From: Chloroflexota bacterium
GTDB lineage: Bacteria > Chloroflexota > Anaerolineae > Aggregatilineales > Phototrophicaceae
DNA length: 64,000 nucleotides
NCBI GenBank assembly: GCA_026707745.1
Contig: JAPOWG010000019.1
Span: 27,464 to 91,463 of the forward strand
Direction: 5' to 3'
Below are positions 48,214-58,076 of this stretch, piece by piece. Position numbers and translations under genes: made by a program. How positions within the stretch are numbered: the first letter of the stretch is position 1; each line of letters opens with the position of its first letter. Below the pieces are notes generated by a model that saw only the letters and a list, made by a program, of their open reading frames with translations, searched no databases and was not told the DNA's origin.

Positions 48214-49269
48214 CTAGATGTCAAAAGCGATTCCCAGCCTGTCCGCCAGGCCGCGCAGGCCTTCGTAGACTTGCGCGTCGAGTTGTGCGCCATCGCGGCG
48301 ATAAGCCCGCTCGCGGCGGTGGTCGATCTCGCCCGGGACCAGGATCTCGTCAAAGCCCGGGCGCAATTCGCTGCTTTTGATCTCGGCGATGAAGGCATCC
48401 ATGCGCGCTTTGAAATCCCCGACCGGCATGAACCAGGCGATATCTATGGCGATGAAGGTATGCGCGACATCCAGTTTGGCGATCGAGCGATCTTGGTAGG
48501 GCGCCAGCCCGAAACCGCCGCCGCTGACGACGCCGGTCAAAATATCGGTGAAGAGCGACAAGCCGTATCCCTTGTACTGCCCGATACCGAGCAAGGCGCC
48601 CGCCATAGCCGCGCTGGGATCATCCGTTTCCAGGCCCTCCGGCGTCAGCGCCCAGTCCAGCGGCATGGATTTGCCCTCGCGTTCATGCCAGCGCATCATG
48701 CCCTTGCCGGCCGTGGTCAAGGCGATATCGAGCACAACCGGGAAATCCCCGCCGCTTGGCGCCGCCATTCCCCAGGGATTGGTGCCGACGCGCGGCGAAG
48801 TCCCGCCCCAGGGGGCCATCTCCGCGCCAGCGTTGGTGATGGCGATGCCTATACAATCAGACTCCAACGCGCGCCGCGCGTGATAGCCGGACGAGCCGAA
48901 GTGCGTGCTATTGAAGACGGCGCAGGTGCCGATGCCGCAGGCTTTGGCTTTGTCGATGGCGATGCCCATGGCTTCTTGCCCGACCACCGATCCCATGACC
49001 ATCTTGGCGTCGACCAGCGCCAAAGCGGGCGATTCCCTGATTACTTCTATTTCCCTGCCGGGCTGATAGAGCCCCTTGGAAATGCGGTCGTAATAGCCGG
49101 TCAATCGGCCAACGCCTTGTCCCTGCCCGGGCAGGCAGCGCAACTCGCTGCTCATCAAACCCGCCGTGCAGTAATCGGCTTCCTTGTCCGACAAGCCCAT
49201 CGCAATGAAAGCGCGATGAACAAAGTCTTCCAAGTCATCGACGGGAACGCGGACCAGCCTGATGCCCAT
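48214..49269 (-). CDS. Ldh2-type malate/lactate/ureidoglycolate dehydrogenase family protein
   Basis: ALVDAKMVMGSVVGQEAMGIAIDKAKACGIGTCAVFNSTHFGSSGYHARRALESDCIGIAITNAGAEMAPWGGTSPRVGTNPWGMAAP. Confidence 0.9.
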   Translation of the reverse strand: MGIRLVRVPVDDLEDFVHRAFIAMGLSDKEADYCTAGLMSSELRCLPGQGQGVGRLTGYYDRISKGLYQPGREIEVIRESPALALVDAKMVMGSVVGQEAMGIAIDKAKACGIGTCAVFNSTHFGSSGYHARRALESDCIGIAITNAGAEMAPWGGTSPRVGTNPWGMAAPSGGDFPVVLDIALTTAGKGMMRWHEREGKSMPLDWALTPEGLETDDPSAAMAGALLGIGQYKGYGLSLFTDILTGVVSGGGFGLAPYQDRSIAKLDVAHTFIAIDIAWFMPVGDFKARMDAFIAEIKSSELRPGFDEILVPGEIDHRRERAYRRDGAQLDAQVYEGLRGLADRLGIAFDI

Positions 49270-49272
49270 CGC

Positions 49273-49758
49273 TCAGATACCCCGGATCGACTTGTATTGC
49301 TCGAGTTCATCCGGCGTGTAAACTTGCATCAGCTCGAGTTCAACGCCGCCGGTTTCCTGCTCCAGGAAGGCGACATAGCCTTCGGGATGCGGGTGGCTGC
49401 CCGATACCTTGCAGGAACTGCATTCCTTGAGCGTCCCGCCCTCGGCCTGCGCTTCTTCCAGCGCGCTGTCAATATTTTCCACGGCATAGCAGATATGATG
49501 CAAGCCTTCAGTGCCGCGCTCGGCGATCCATTTGCTGAAGCGGCCATCGGCATCCAGCGATTCGTTCAACTGATATTCGATATCGCCGACATCAAAAATC
49601 GCCACCTTGATGCGCGCCTTTTCCGCCACGACTACGCGCGCGTCCAAGCCGACGCCAAGCAGTGTCTGATAGCGATTCAGGGTTTCGTCCACGCTCTTCA
49701 CGGCGAAGGCCATGTGTTTTATGTAAGTCATCAGTTGTCTCCCTTGCCCATCTCCCAA
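49273..49758 (-). CDS. VOC-family (glyoxalase/methylmalonyl-CoA epimerase-like) protein
   Basis: IKHMAFAVKSVDETLNRYQTLLGV; GTEGLHHICYAVENIDSALEE; VELELMQ. Confidence 0.9.
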   Translation of the reverse strand: MGDGQGRQLMTYIKHMAFAVKSVDETLNRYQTLLGVGLDARVVVAEKARIKVAIFDVGDIEYQLNESLDADGRFSKWIAERGTEGLHHICYAVENIDSALEEAQAEGGTLKECSSCKVSGSHPHPEGYVAFLEQETGGVELELMQVYTPDELEQYKSIRGI

Positions 49759-49827
49759 AATGCGAGAAGTGGAGCAAAAAGTCCCTCCCTCTTCATGGGG
49801 GAGGGATTTAGGGTGGGGGGCTTCGAT

Positions 49828-50700
49828 TTAGAGCAGCAAATCTTTCAAATTCACGCCGGGCGTCACCATGGGCTCGATATTGCCGCCGGCCGAGGTCATG
49901 ATCAGGGTGATGCCGGGCCCATAACCCGCGCGCGGACTGTCGCCCTGCGCGATCACGCCGATGCCGACCGCATCCCGCAGATAGCCGTGATTCCAACTGC
50001 TGTCGTAATCCGTCAAGGACACGACATCGCCCAGCCGCAGTTGATCCAGGCCCGCCTCCTTGACCGCGTCGCTGTCGGCGGTCTGAATGTGGATCGAGCC
50101 GCCATCGCTGACCAAGCCGGCGCCGGCGCCCAGCAAATGCGGCGGCACCTGCGCCACAACCGGCACCGAGAGCTTGCCCTCCGCGTTGGTCGTTACTTCA
50201 AGGGCATCGACCAATTCCGGCGAGCAGCCCTTGAGCATGATATCGGCATGGTCATCGAACTTGAGTCCCACGCCCTTGGCTTTGATGACGATCTTGTCGC
50301 CGATGGCCAGCTGCTCGCGCACCTCCGGATCGAAGTGAATGATGACATGCTCGGAGAAACGTCCCGTCTTGCCGGTGACCATGCCGCGCGCCCGCTGCGC
50401 GTTGCCAGTCATGACAATGGCGGTATTGCCCACGCAGGACAGGACGTTAAGCCCGCGATTGCCGGTGGCGTCATTGAGCATCACGCTGACGCCGGGATGA
50501 ACGCAATCCGCCAGCCAGCCATAAGCCGAATCGCCGATGGAAACGTTGTAGACGATGCTGCCATACGCCGGCAAAAGAAAGGGCGTGCCATCGGCCGCCA
50601 GGGAGTAGGGCATGGCCGGCAAGGGCGGCATGCGCGGCGGCGTGATCACGCCTTGTACGGATACACTGACAACTTGCTGGGCATTGTTTTTCGCGCTCAT
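49828..50700 (-). CDS. DUF4438-like protein
   Basis: FLLPAYGSIVYNVSIGDSAYGWLADCVHPGVSVMLND; paralogous to the next gene. Confidence 0.7.
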   Translation of the reverse strand: MSAKNNAQQVVSVSVQGVITPPRMPPLPAMPYSLAADGTPFLLPAYGSIVYNVSIGDSAYGWLADCVHPGVSVMLNDATGNRGLNVLSCVGNTAIVMTGNAQRARGMVTGKTGRFSEHVIIHFDPEVREQLAIGDKIVIKAKGVGLKFDDHADIMLKGCSPELVDALEVTTNAEGKLSVPVVAQVPPHLLGAGAGLVSDGGSIHIQTADSDAVKEAGLDQLRLGDVVSLTDYDSSWNHGYLRDAVGIGVIAQGDSPRAGYGPGITLIMTSAGGNIEPMVTPGVNLKDLLL

Positions 50701-51557
50701 GATACCTTCCGAATGTTCAAGTAGTTGGCAATATTTGCGTCCGGGTCAATCACCCACTCGATGCAGGGTTCGTCGCATGTCATCAGGGTCAGGATGCCGG
50801 GTCCGTGCCCGGTCATGATCGAATCGCCGTGAATGCACAAGCCGATGGTGACGGCGCCGGGTTTATAACCGCGCCCAAAGCGATGATCGGCATGGTTCAC
50901 CACCACCAGGTCGCCCAGCCGCATCTGATCAATGCCGAGCTCGGCCATCAGCGCGCGATCGCCGGACATCAAGTCCTGGTCGACGAAGTCCGGATTCAAC
51001 TCGGCGCCGGAACCCATGATCCGAATCGGCAATTCCATCGTCACCGGCACACGGATCCTGCGCTCGTCAAGCGCTTCAATGGGCAGACTATCGAACAGCC
51101 GCGGGCTGCATTTCTTGAGCGTGATATGCGGGTAATCGACCAGTTGCAAACCCTGTCCCTTGGCGCGGATCTGCACCGCGTCGCCGACGCCGATCAGTTC
51201 GGCGGCTTCCGGCGGGAAGTCCACCAGCAAACGCGCATGCTCCCCGGTGACGATGCCCTCTGTTCCTTGCGCCAGGCCGCTCATGACAAACGCCTGGTTG
51301 CCCATGCAGGTCAGGTAGTGCATGGCATAGTCGGCATCAAGATCGGGATGGGCGATTGAAGCCCCAGGCTCCAGATGATCCGCCGCCCATCCAAAGGCCT
51401 CATCACCGACCCGCGCGTTGTAAATCATGCCAGACATGCCAGGCAAGATCGTGGCTTCGCCGCTGGCATGGGGTATATAACCCCGGACTGTCGGCTGGCT
51501 CACATAGCCGACCACGGCCATTTCCACCAATTGGTCGGCGTTCGTCGCTAATCCCAT
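50697..51557 (-). CDS. DUF4438-like protein (paralog)
   Basis: TILPGMSGMIYNARVGDEAFGWAADHLEPGASIAHPD; GHGPGILTLMTCDEPCIEWVIDPDANIANYL; ATGA overlap. Confidence 0.7.
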   Translation of the reverse strand: MGLATNADQLVEMAVVGYVSQPTVRGYIPHASGEATILPGMSGMIYNARVGDEAFGWAADHLEPGASIAHPDLDADYAMHYLTCMGNQAFVMSGLAQGTEGIVTGEHARLLVDFPPEAAELIGVGDAVQIRAKGQGLQLVDYPHITLKKCSPRLFDSLPIEALDERRIRVPVTMELPIRIMGSGAELNPDFVDQDLMSGDRALMAELGIDQMRLGDLVVVNHADHRFGRGYKPGAVTIGLCIHGDSIMTGHGPGILTLMTCDEPCIEWVIDPDANIANYLNIRKVS

Positions 51558-51814
51558 GAATAATCCCTTCTCGGCCGATCCCTGCGCGCAGGCACTTGCT
51601 GCCGCACGGGGCGCCCAATGCGCATGGCCGCGCCCATATATTGTCGACAATCTGAAATCATCGAGAATGTAACATATCGAGCAGCAAAATACAAACAAAG
51701 CAGCGCAGCCCGGTTCTGTATCGAATTCGGTTGAAATTGAAACAATTCATTTCACTACAAACGCGCAAAAAACACGGAGAGCAATAATACTGTAAGATTA
51801 TTCTCGGTGCTGCC

Positions 51815-51869
51815 GGTCAATGTCGGCGGTCAGTGTCGGCGGTCAGTGTCTACGCGACCTACGCGACTC
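51815..51869. repeat. Dispersed repeat with tandem GTCGGCGGTCAGT units
   Basis: GGTCAATGTCGGCGGTCAGTGTCGGCGGTCAGTGTCTACGCGACCTACGCGACTC. Confidence 0.85.
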
Positions 51870-52064
51870 TCGGTATCCTCGGTGATTAGGATTTCCTGTT
51901 TCAACCCAAAAGGATTCACTGCCGAATTGCGGGCTGCTTGACAGCCTTGGCCCCTATTCCTATAATCGTTGCAGCCCGGCAATCGTGTCGATCAATTCCG
52001 AGCGCTTGCGGCTGGCTCGCAAATCTAGGCGCGAGCCCTTGGGCGAGAGGTTGTAGGAAGCGAA

Positions 52065-52754
52065 ATGGAACCGATTCAGACCTTGCCGCTGCGAGAGCGT
52101 GTCATCAATACGCTTCGTGATGCGATCGTGAATGGCGAGTTAGTGCCGGGGCAGGCTTTGGTCGGCACAGAACTGGCCAACCAGATCGGCGTAAGCCAGG
52201 CGACCTTGCGCGACGCCATCTATGCGCTCAGCCTCGAAGGCTTGGTCGAGACGGTGGCATATCACGTATCAACGGTCAAAACGCTCTCGAAAAAAGACAT
52301 CGAGGATCTGTTCAGCGTCCGCAGCATGCTGGAAAGCTATGCGATACGGCAGATCGTGGCGACCGACCAGGCAGCCGCCGCCGTGAGCGAACTCTATGCG
52401 ATCTGCGATGAGATGGAGGACGCGGCCGAACAAGACAGCCTGACGGATCTCAACCGGATCGACCGCATGTTTCACGATACCTTGATCGACTTCAGCGGCA
52501 ATCAACTGCTGCGCGTCTTGTGGAATAGCGTGGCGCAGCGCGTTCAGCAAGTGCTGTCGCTAAGCAACCAGCAGCAAGGGAACCTGCGGCAAATCGTCCT
52601 CAATCATCGCGAGATCGCGCAGGTAATCGAGAACGGAGATGCCGAAGCCGCTGTCGGCCTAATGAATACGCATATCAGCTTCGTCGCGGACGAGATCTGC
52701 GGCAACTGGCATCAAATTGCGCTGGGAACAAACGGCGGACAACAGAGACAATAG
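52065..52754 (+). CDS. GntR-family regulator (FadR/FCD subfamily)
   Basis: LRERVINTLRDAIVNGELVPGQALVGTELANQIGVSQATLRDAIYALSLEGLVE winged helix; FCD-like C-term. Confidence 0.92.
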   Translation: MEPIQTLPLRERVINTLRDAIVNGELVPGQALVGTELANQIGVSQATLRDAIYALSLEGLVETVAYHVSTVKTLSKKDIEDLFSVRSMLESYAIRQIVATDQAAAAVSELYAICDEMEDAAEQDSLTDLNRIDRMFHDTLIDFSGNQLLRVLWNSVAQRVQQVLSLSNQQQGNLRQIVLNHREIAQVIENGDAEAAVGLMNTHISFVADEICGNWHQIALGTNGGQQRQ

Positions 52755-52769
52755 AAGGGAAGCCTCAAC

Positions 52770-53762
52770 ATGGCAAATGCAGTCGAAACGCACAGGGTAT
52801 TGGTTGCCGATGCAGGATATAAGGCGGCAATTACGGACCTTTCAGGCGAGTTTCCAAACTTGGACATACTTGGCGCCAGCGACGCCGCCGACGCAGCCGC
52901 GCTGGCGAGTGACAAAATAGTCGGCCTGATCGCCGATACAGCGCCGATAGACGAAAATCTGCTGGGCAAGATGAGCAATCTGCGCGCGGTATTGAAGCTG
53001 GGCCGCAGTTACTTCAATATCGATGTCGATGCCCTGCGCCGGCGCGGAACCCATTTTGGCTGCGTCCCGCGCAAGGGTCCGAACTGTGTGGCGGAACTGG
53101 CGCTGACGCTGATCATGGCATTGAGCAAGGACTTGATCGTCGGCAACGAGGCCGTGGCAGTGGGCGCTTATCGCTACCGCGGCATCAAACCCGAGTTAAC
53201 CTCGCAGCGCAAGATCGCTTTCCATTGGATGAAAAACGAACGCGTTCACGAGGTCACGGGCAAGACGCTCGGCATCATCGGCATGGGCGAGATCGGCTGT
53301 GAACTGGCGCGCCGCGCCAGCGTCATGGGCATGCGAAATATCTACTACAAGCGCAAGCCGCTTTCGGCCGAACTGGAAGGGATTTTTGACGCGGGCTATC
53401 GTGATCTCGATGACCTGCTGCGCGAGAGCGATTACGTCTGTGTGGCGACGCCGCATACGGCCGAGACCGAGGGAATGATCGGCGCGGGGCAGATTGCGTT
53501 GATGAAAGAAAGCGCCTATCTGGTCAATATCGCGCGCGGCGGCATCATTGACGAAGACGCGATGATCGCGGCCCTGTCCGAGAATCGCATCGCCGGCGCC
53601 GGTCTTGATGTCTTTGCCTACGAGCCCTTGCCGCCAGAAAGTCCGCTCTGCGCGCTGGACAACGTGATCCTCTGCCCGCATATCGGCGGCGGCACGGGCA
53701 CGAATCGGGTTATCGAGTTGGGCGCCGCCTTGCAAGAGATGAACCGGATTCTGACAGGCTAG
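52770..53762 (+). CDS. D-2-hydroxyacid dehydrogenase (phosphoglycerate dehydrogenase-like)
   Basis: GKTLGIIGMGEIGCELARRASVMGM; ATPHTAETEGMIGAGQIALMKESAYLVNIARGGIIDEDAM. Confidence 0.92.
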   Translation: MANAVETHRVLVADAGYKAAITDLSGEFPNLDILGASDAADAAALASDKIVGLIADTAPIDENLLGKMSNLRAVLKLGRSYFNIDVDALRRRGTHFGCVPRKGPNCVAELALTLIMALSKDLIVGNEAVAVGAYRYRGIKPELTSQRKIAFHWMKNERVHEVTGKTLGIIGMGEIGCELARRASVMGMRNIYYKRKPLSAELEGIFDAGYRDLDDLLRESDYVCVATPHTAETEGMIGAGQIALMKESAYLVNIARGGIIDEDAMIAALSENRIAGAGLDVFAYEPLPPESPLCALDNVILCPHIGGGTGTNRVIELGAALQEMNRILTG

Positions 53763-53768
53763 GCAAGG

Positions 53769-54830
53769 CTAAGGCTTCGGCCGATCCAAGCTGGTCAAAA
53801 ATCCGGCGATGAAAGCCGTCTCTCCGTTCTCCAGACGGATTTCGTACCAGCCGCCTGAATCATCTATGACCGTGATCGCCTGCCCGCGATCGGCAGTACC
53901 GACGATGTCGCAGTTGGTGGAACCGCAGGAGCGGATATTGACGTAGCTGGAAGCAGTGATGTAGTAGGTTTTGCTTGTGACTTCCCCGCTTTCTAGTAAC
54001 TCCCCCGATGCCATCTCATCGCCCGCGGCTGTGGCTGCGAATTGGTTTATCCATGCGGTCAGGTGCTCGGCGTCGCTGTTTACACTCTCATAAAACGGGT
54101 TTGCCGCCTTATCTACGCCGGCAGTTCTCAGCGCATACATTGCTGGTGTATCAGCGGTCATTTGAATAATGCGCAAGGCGAATTCCTGGGCTTCCACACA
54201 ACTTGGCAAGAGTGGCAAAGTCGCCAGACGCCACTCTAGCAGTTGCTCGATATACGCAAGCAGGTCCGCGCCGATTTCCAGATCCGCGTGGCTGGCGTGC
54301 AAGTCTCGAAAGGCTGCGGCGATGTCCTGCAGCGAAGTCAATTGCGCGCTTGAGCACTTCGGCGCGCGGCGATCGATCGGTAGCTGAAGCAGTCTCTCGT
54401 CCGCGTCCTCATTGACGATGCGGAAGTTTTCTGCCTGCAATTCATTGAGGCGAGCCACTTGGTCATTGATATATTCGGGGTATGGATTAAGCGACGCGCT
54501 TAGTCCAAGCGATCTCAGCGCCGTTAGCCCAACAGAGTCGCCAAGGATTTGACTCATCAACAAGCTGCTTTGGACATTCTCCTCGCAGGATAAGAGGCTT
54601 GGCAGAATATCGCTGCGCAAAGTCGGCAATCCGTCCAGATTCTCAAGCAGCGCATTGATTGTTTGCGAGGAATCAATAGCAAGGTACACATCTTGAAAAT
54701 GGGGAATTGTTGATTCCAGCGTATGACGCAATTGAGCGGAAGAACAAGGCGGGAAGCCCTCGTCCCGCGCTTGCGACAGGGGCAAACAAGATAGCATGGC
54801 AAGGAGGGTGAGTAGAAGGATTCCGCGCAT
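53769..54830 (-). CDS. exported Cys-repeat/SH3b protein A (2 repeats)
   Basis: Signal peptide MRGILLLTLLAMLSCLPLSQA; repeats begin FPPCSSAQL and APKCSSAQL; C-term TYYITASSYVNIRSCGSTNCDIVGTADRGQAITVIDDSGGWYEIRLENGETAFIAGFLTS. Confidence 0.85.
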   Translation of the reverse strand: MRGILLLTLLAMLSCLPLSQARDEGFPPCSSAQLRHTLESTIPHFQDVYLAIDSSQTINALLENLDGLPTLRSDILPSLLSCEENVQSSLLMSQILGDSVGLTALRSLGLSASLNPYPEYINDQVARLNELQAENFRIVNEDADERLLQLPIDRRAPKCSSAQLTSLQDIAAAFRDLHASHADLEIGADLLAYIEQLLEWRLATLPLLPSCVEAQEFALRIIQMTADTPAMYALRTAGVDKAANPFYESVNSDAEHLTAWINQFAATAAGDEMASGELLESGEVTSKTYYITASSYVNIRSCGSTNCDIVGTADRGQAITVIDDSGGWYEIRLENGETAFIAGFLTSLDRPKP

Positions 54831-54913
54831 GACGACCCCTTTCAATCTATATCCACGTGTCTATAACGGCCGCAACTGCCCGGAATGCGAGAGAAGCGTC
54901 TAAAGCGCCAAAC

Positions 54914-55972
54914 TCACGGGTTCGGCGGGTTCTCGCTCATCAAGAAGCCGGCGATAAAAGCTGTCTCGCCGTTCTCCAACCGAATCTCGTACCAGTCCTT
55001 GGAGTCATCGATTACCGTCAGCGCCTCGCCGTCTTCGGCGGTGGCGACAATAGCGCAGTTCGTCGAAGCGCAAGAGCGGATATTGGCGTAGGGATTAGCG
55101 GTGACATAGTAGGTCTTTGCCGCGTTTCCCGTATCTTCAGCAAAATCCTTCATAATGGTCCGATCCAAAAACGTCAGCCAAGTTCCCAAGGCCCTGAGCA
55201 TATACGGGTTATCATTCGTGTCTATACCGGACAAACTCAACGCAAATGCAATGGCGAAGTCACTGGCAATCGCGCCCATTAGCACGCCAAGTTGAACGGA
55301 TTCACGACAAGGCGGCAAGCTGGCCCATATCCCTTCTCGCCAATTGACATGCGCTTCGCCATACTCGATTAAATCGCCGCTTGTTTGAATCTTCAAGGCA
55401 GGTCCGACCAATAAATCCTCGAAATCCCAAGCGATATCATCCAGAGATACCAGTTCGGAGACGGTACACGCCTCCAAGTTGCCGTCATCCGTTCCTAGAG
55501 GCTCGCTCCATCCTTCTCTGTGGACATAGGCGTAAATCTCGTCAAAACGCGTCGATCCACGCTCAGCCTGTCCCTGATAGAGATTCGCATCAGGCGATAT
55601 GCCGACGACTTGCAAAGCCTGCCCCACCGCAAAGTCGCCAGAAACCTGGCTCACGAACCAACTGACCTCGACGGCTTCCGCGCAATGCGGTACCATTGAC
55701 CAGATACGCTGATTGATCTCCTCGTCGGCAAAAGCGAGCAAATCATCTATCGATTCCAGTTCCGAGGCGCGGCTTATAACGGAGTCATGTGCTAATACAA
55801 GGCGGATAGTGAGCAGCGACGCCTGAAAAACAGAACAGGCGGGCAAATCGCTGCCATAGACCCGCATGACTGCGATGCCTTCGCTAGTTTCCGCCGACTT
55901 GTCGTCTTGTCCCTGCGATACTGGCGCCATGTTTATCAGGACAAGTAGACATAACAATAGGGGACTTCGCAT
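54914..55972 (-). CDS. exported Cys-repeat/SH3b protein B (2 repeats)
   Basis: Signal peptide MRSPLLLCLLVLINMAPVSQG; repeats begin LPACSVFQA and LEACTVSEL; C-term SH3b ANIRSCASTNCAIVATAEDGEALTVIDDSKDWYEIRLENGETAFIAGFLMS. Confidence 0.85.
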   Translation of the reverse strand: MRSPLLLCLLVLINMAPVSQGQDDKSAETSEGIAVMRVYGSDLPACSVFQASLLTIRLVLAHDSVISRASELESIDDLLAFADEEINQRIWSMVPHCAEAVEVSWFVSQVSGDFAVGQALQVVGISPDANLYQGQAERGSTRFDEIYAYVHREGWSEPLGTDDGNLEACTVSELVSLDDIAWDFEDLLVGPALKIQTSGDLIEYGEAHVNWREGIWASLPPCRESVQLGVLMGAIASDFAIAFALSLSGIDTNDNPYMLRALGTWLTFLDRTIMKDFAEDTGNAAKTYYVTANPYANIRSCASTNCAIVATAEDGEALTVIDDSKDWYEIRLENGETAFIAGFLMSENPPNP

Positions 55973-56150
55973 TCTATTGATCTCCCGCCAACTCCATGTC
56001 CTTGTCTTTTGCTCCGCACACAGATACGTGGCGCTCCGCCTTGGCAACGGATGCGTCAAGCCCTGAACCGCGGGATGACATCAATCGCTACCAGCATACG
56101 AGCACTCACAGTGTGTGATCAAGATTCCTTGATAGCCCCCGACCACTATG

Positions 56151-57932
56151 TTACGGCTTGGTCTTGCTCATCAAGAAACCGGCGATGAACGCCGTCTCGC
56201 CATTCTCCAACCGAATCTCATACCAGTCCTTGCTGTCATCAATGACAGTCAGCGCCTCGCCGTTTTGGGCGCTGCCGACAATAGCGCAGTTCGTCGAGGC
56301 GCAGGAGCGGATATTGGCGTAGGGATTGGCGGTGACGTAGTAAGTTTTGGCCTTTTCCACTGAATCGGATAACTCGAGCAATTCGTCGCGGCGCGCGAAA
56401 AACCAGTCCATATCTTCACGAATCTGTTCGAGGTAAGGGATGTCCTCGGCGGCCGCACCGGCATTATCCATCGCGTACATTGTGACAAAGTCGCTGACGA
56501 CGTCGCGGATCACCAAGCCCACTTCCAAAGCTTCGGCACAGCGCGGAATCTCCGCTTTGAGCGCGTCACGGAACATGATCAGTCGGTTTACCAGATCAAG
56601 AAAGTCGATTCTCGTTTGAACCGACATCGCCACATCTGTGAATTCGCGGAAATCGGGTTCGACGATCGCATAAAGATGCAGGATGTCTGCATCGGTGCAG
56701 GTCGGCGGGTCTGTTTCGGATTCGGCGTCCGATTCTTTCCATTCTCCAGATTTGATCCATTGCGTGATTTGCTCATCCGCAGCGGCATGCTCGGTCAAGG
56801 CGTTGATATTGAGTTCCGTAAACGGGATCGCTTTGCGCGGCATATCGTCGAATCGCATCGCGAACCAGGTGACAAGGTCACTCAGTTCTTGCGAAAGCAA
56901 CCAGACATAGTCAAAATTCTCCGCGCAGAGCTTGACAAGGGGCAGCACGGTTTCACGGATGTCGAGCGAGAGCCGGCTGTAAGTGAGCAGATCATCCATG
57001 TTCTCAACGGTCTGCATTGTGTCGAGCAATTCATGGTAAGACTCGGCTACACGGGCCCAAGCCTGGACTTGATCGTCAATTGTACAGGCGGGCAACTCAC
57101 CGGATCGTCCTACTGCAAGCACGCGCGACAAGGACTCCGATGAGACCAATTCTTGCTCCGCAGCAGGCAGTTCGTCCGCCAGGTCAATGAGGCTTTGGGT
57201 ATGCTGCGCCATAGGCCTGCCAAAGGGATTGGCGCCTTCCGGGACGCCCGCGAATGTAAGGGCTTGCAGCGCGGACAAATCGCTTGTCAATTTCGCAACC
57301 AGCAGGCTGATCTCGATGGCGTCGGCGCAGTCTTGCAAGCGGGCCAGAGCATCGTCCAGCCATTGCAATTGCCTGTCGATGGATGCGAGAATCTTGTTCC
57401 GGTCTTCAATGCCAAGTGAAACAGCCTCAAGCGCCTGCAACTCGAAGACAATGTCTGACAGTTCGTCCGCTGACTGCCGCGGGCAGGGCGGGGGCTCGCG
57501 CTCCGGCGCCGTCGTGAGGTTTGGATCAATACTCATCGCAGTCACTACCAGTTCCTGCAAGCGTTCTTGATAGCTAGGCACGATGCGCAAGAAAGGATTC
57601 TCGCTTTCCGGCATGCCGTCCAGTTCCAGCGCAGTCCGCCCGACCAATTCGCCGATCAGTCGAATCACCGACAAGTGAACCCTGTGCGCCTCCCAACAAG
57701 AGGGCAATCGCGCTAGTTCATTGTCGCGCCAATACAACTGCTCCACGGCGAATCCGATCAGTTCGTCCATGGTCGTGATGGAAGCGCCGCTGGCCAGCTG
57801 AAATTTGATGACGAGATCAAGTATCGGCTTCAAGTCCTCATTATCGCAGGCGGGGAGGCCCGATGGTTGGCTCTGTATGACGCCGGTGAAGAAGAGCAGG
57901 GACAGTAACGAGATGAATAGCCTTTGGGTCAT
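56151..57932 (-). CDS. exported Cys-repeat/SH3b protein C (4 repeats)
   Basis: Start MTQRLFISLLSLLFF with GGAGGT RBS; four LPxC-type repeats; C-term SH3b. Confidence 0.85.
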   Translation of the reverse strand: MTQRLFISLLSLLFFTGVIQSQPSGLPACDNEDLKPILDLVIKFQLASGASITTMDELIGFAVEQLYWRDNELARLPSCWEAHRVHLSVIRLIGELVGRTALELDGMPESENPFLRIVPSYQERLQELVVTAMSIDPNLTTAPEREPPPCPRQSADELSDIVFELQALEAVSLGIEDRNKILASIDRQLQWLDDALARLQDCADAIEISLLVAKLTSDLSALQALTFAGVPEGANPFGRPMAQHTQSLIDLADELPAAEQELVSSESLSRVLAVGRSGELPACTIDDQVQAWARVAESYHELLDTMQTVENMDDLLTYSRLSLDIRETVLPLVKLCAENFDYVWLLSQELSDLVTWFAMRFDDMPRKAIPFTELNINALTEHAAADEQITQWIKSGEWKESDAESETDPPTCTDADILHLYAIVEPDFREFTDVAMSVQTRIDFLDLVNRLIMFRDALKAEIPRCAEALEVGLVIRDVVSDFVTMYAMDNAGAAAEDIPYLEQIREDMDWFFARRDELLELSDSVEKAKTYYVTANPYANIRSCASTNCAIVGSAQNGEALTVIDDSKDWYEIRLENGETAFIAGFLMSKTKP

Positions 57933-58076
57933 GTGATGACCTCCATTTATCGTCGCTCTCCGCGCAGTCTGTCTCATAATCGTCTCCCTTGGAAACCGAC
58001 AGCGCAAAACTGCGAGCAGCTTTACGATAGGCTCCAAGGCTGTTGCCTATCAAATTATTTCGAATACAGTCATTCG

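Noticed and set aside
48202-50724. 840-aa plus-strand ORF as a real gene
   Set aside because: Fully antisense to well-supported Ldh2, VOC and DUF4438-like genes; low-complexity D/G/R/H/A composition typical of shadow ORFs.
51815-51869. Possible minimal CRISPR array
   Set aside because: Units are 13 nt and directly abutting, with no spacers; better explained as a dispersed short repeat.
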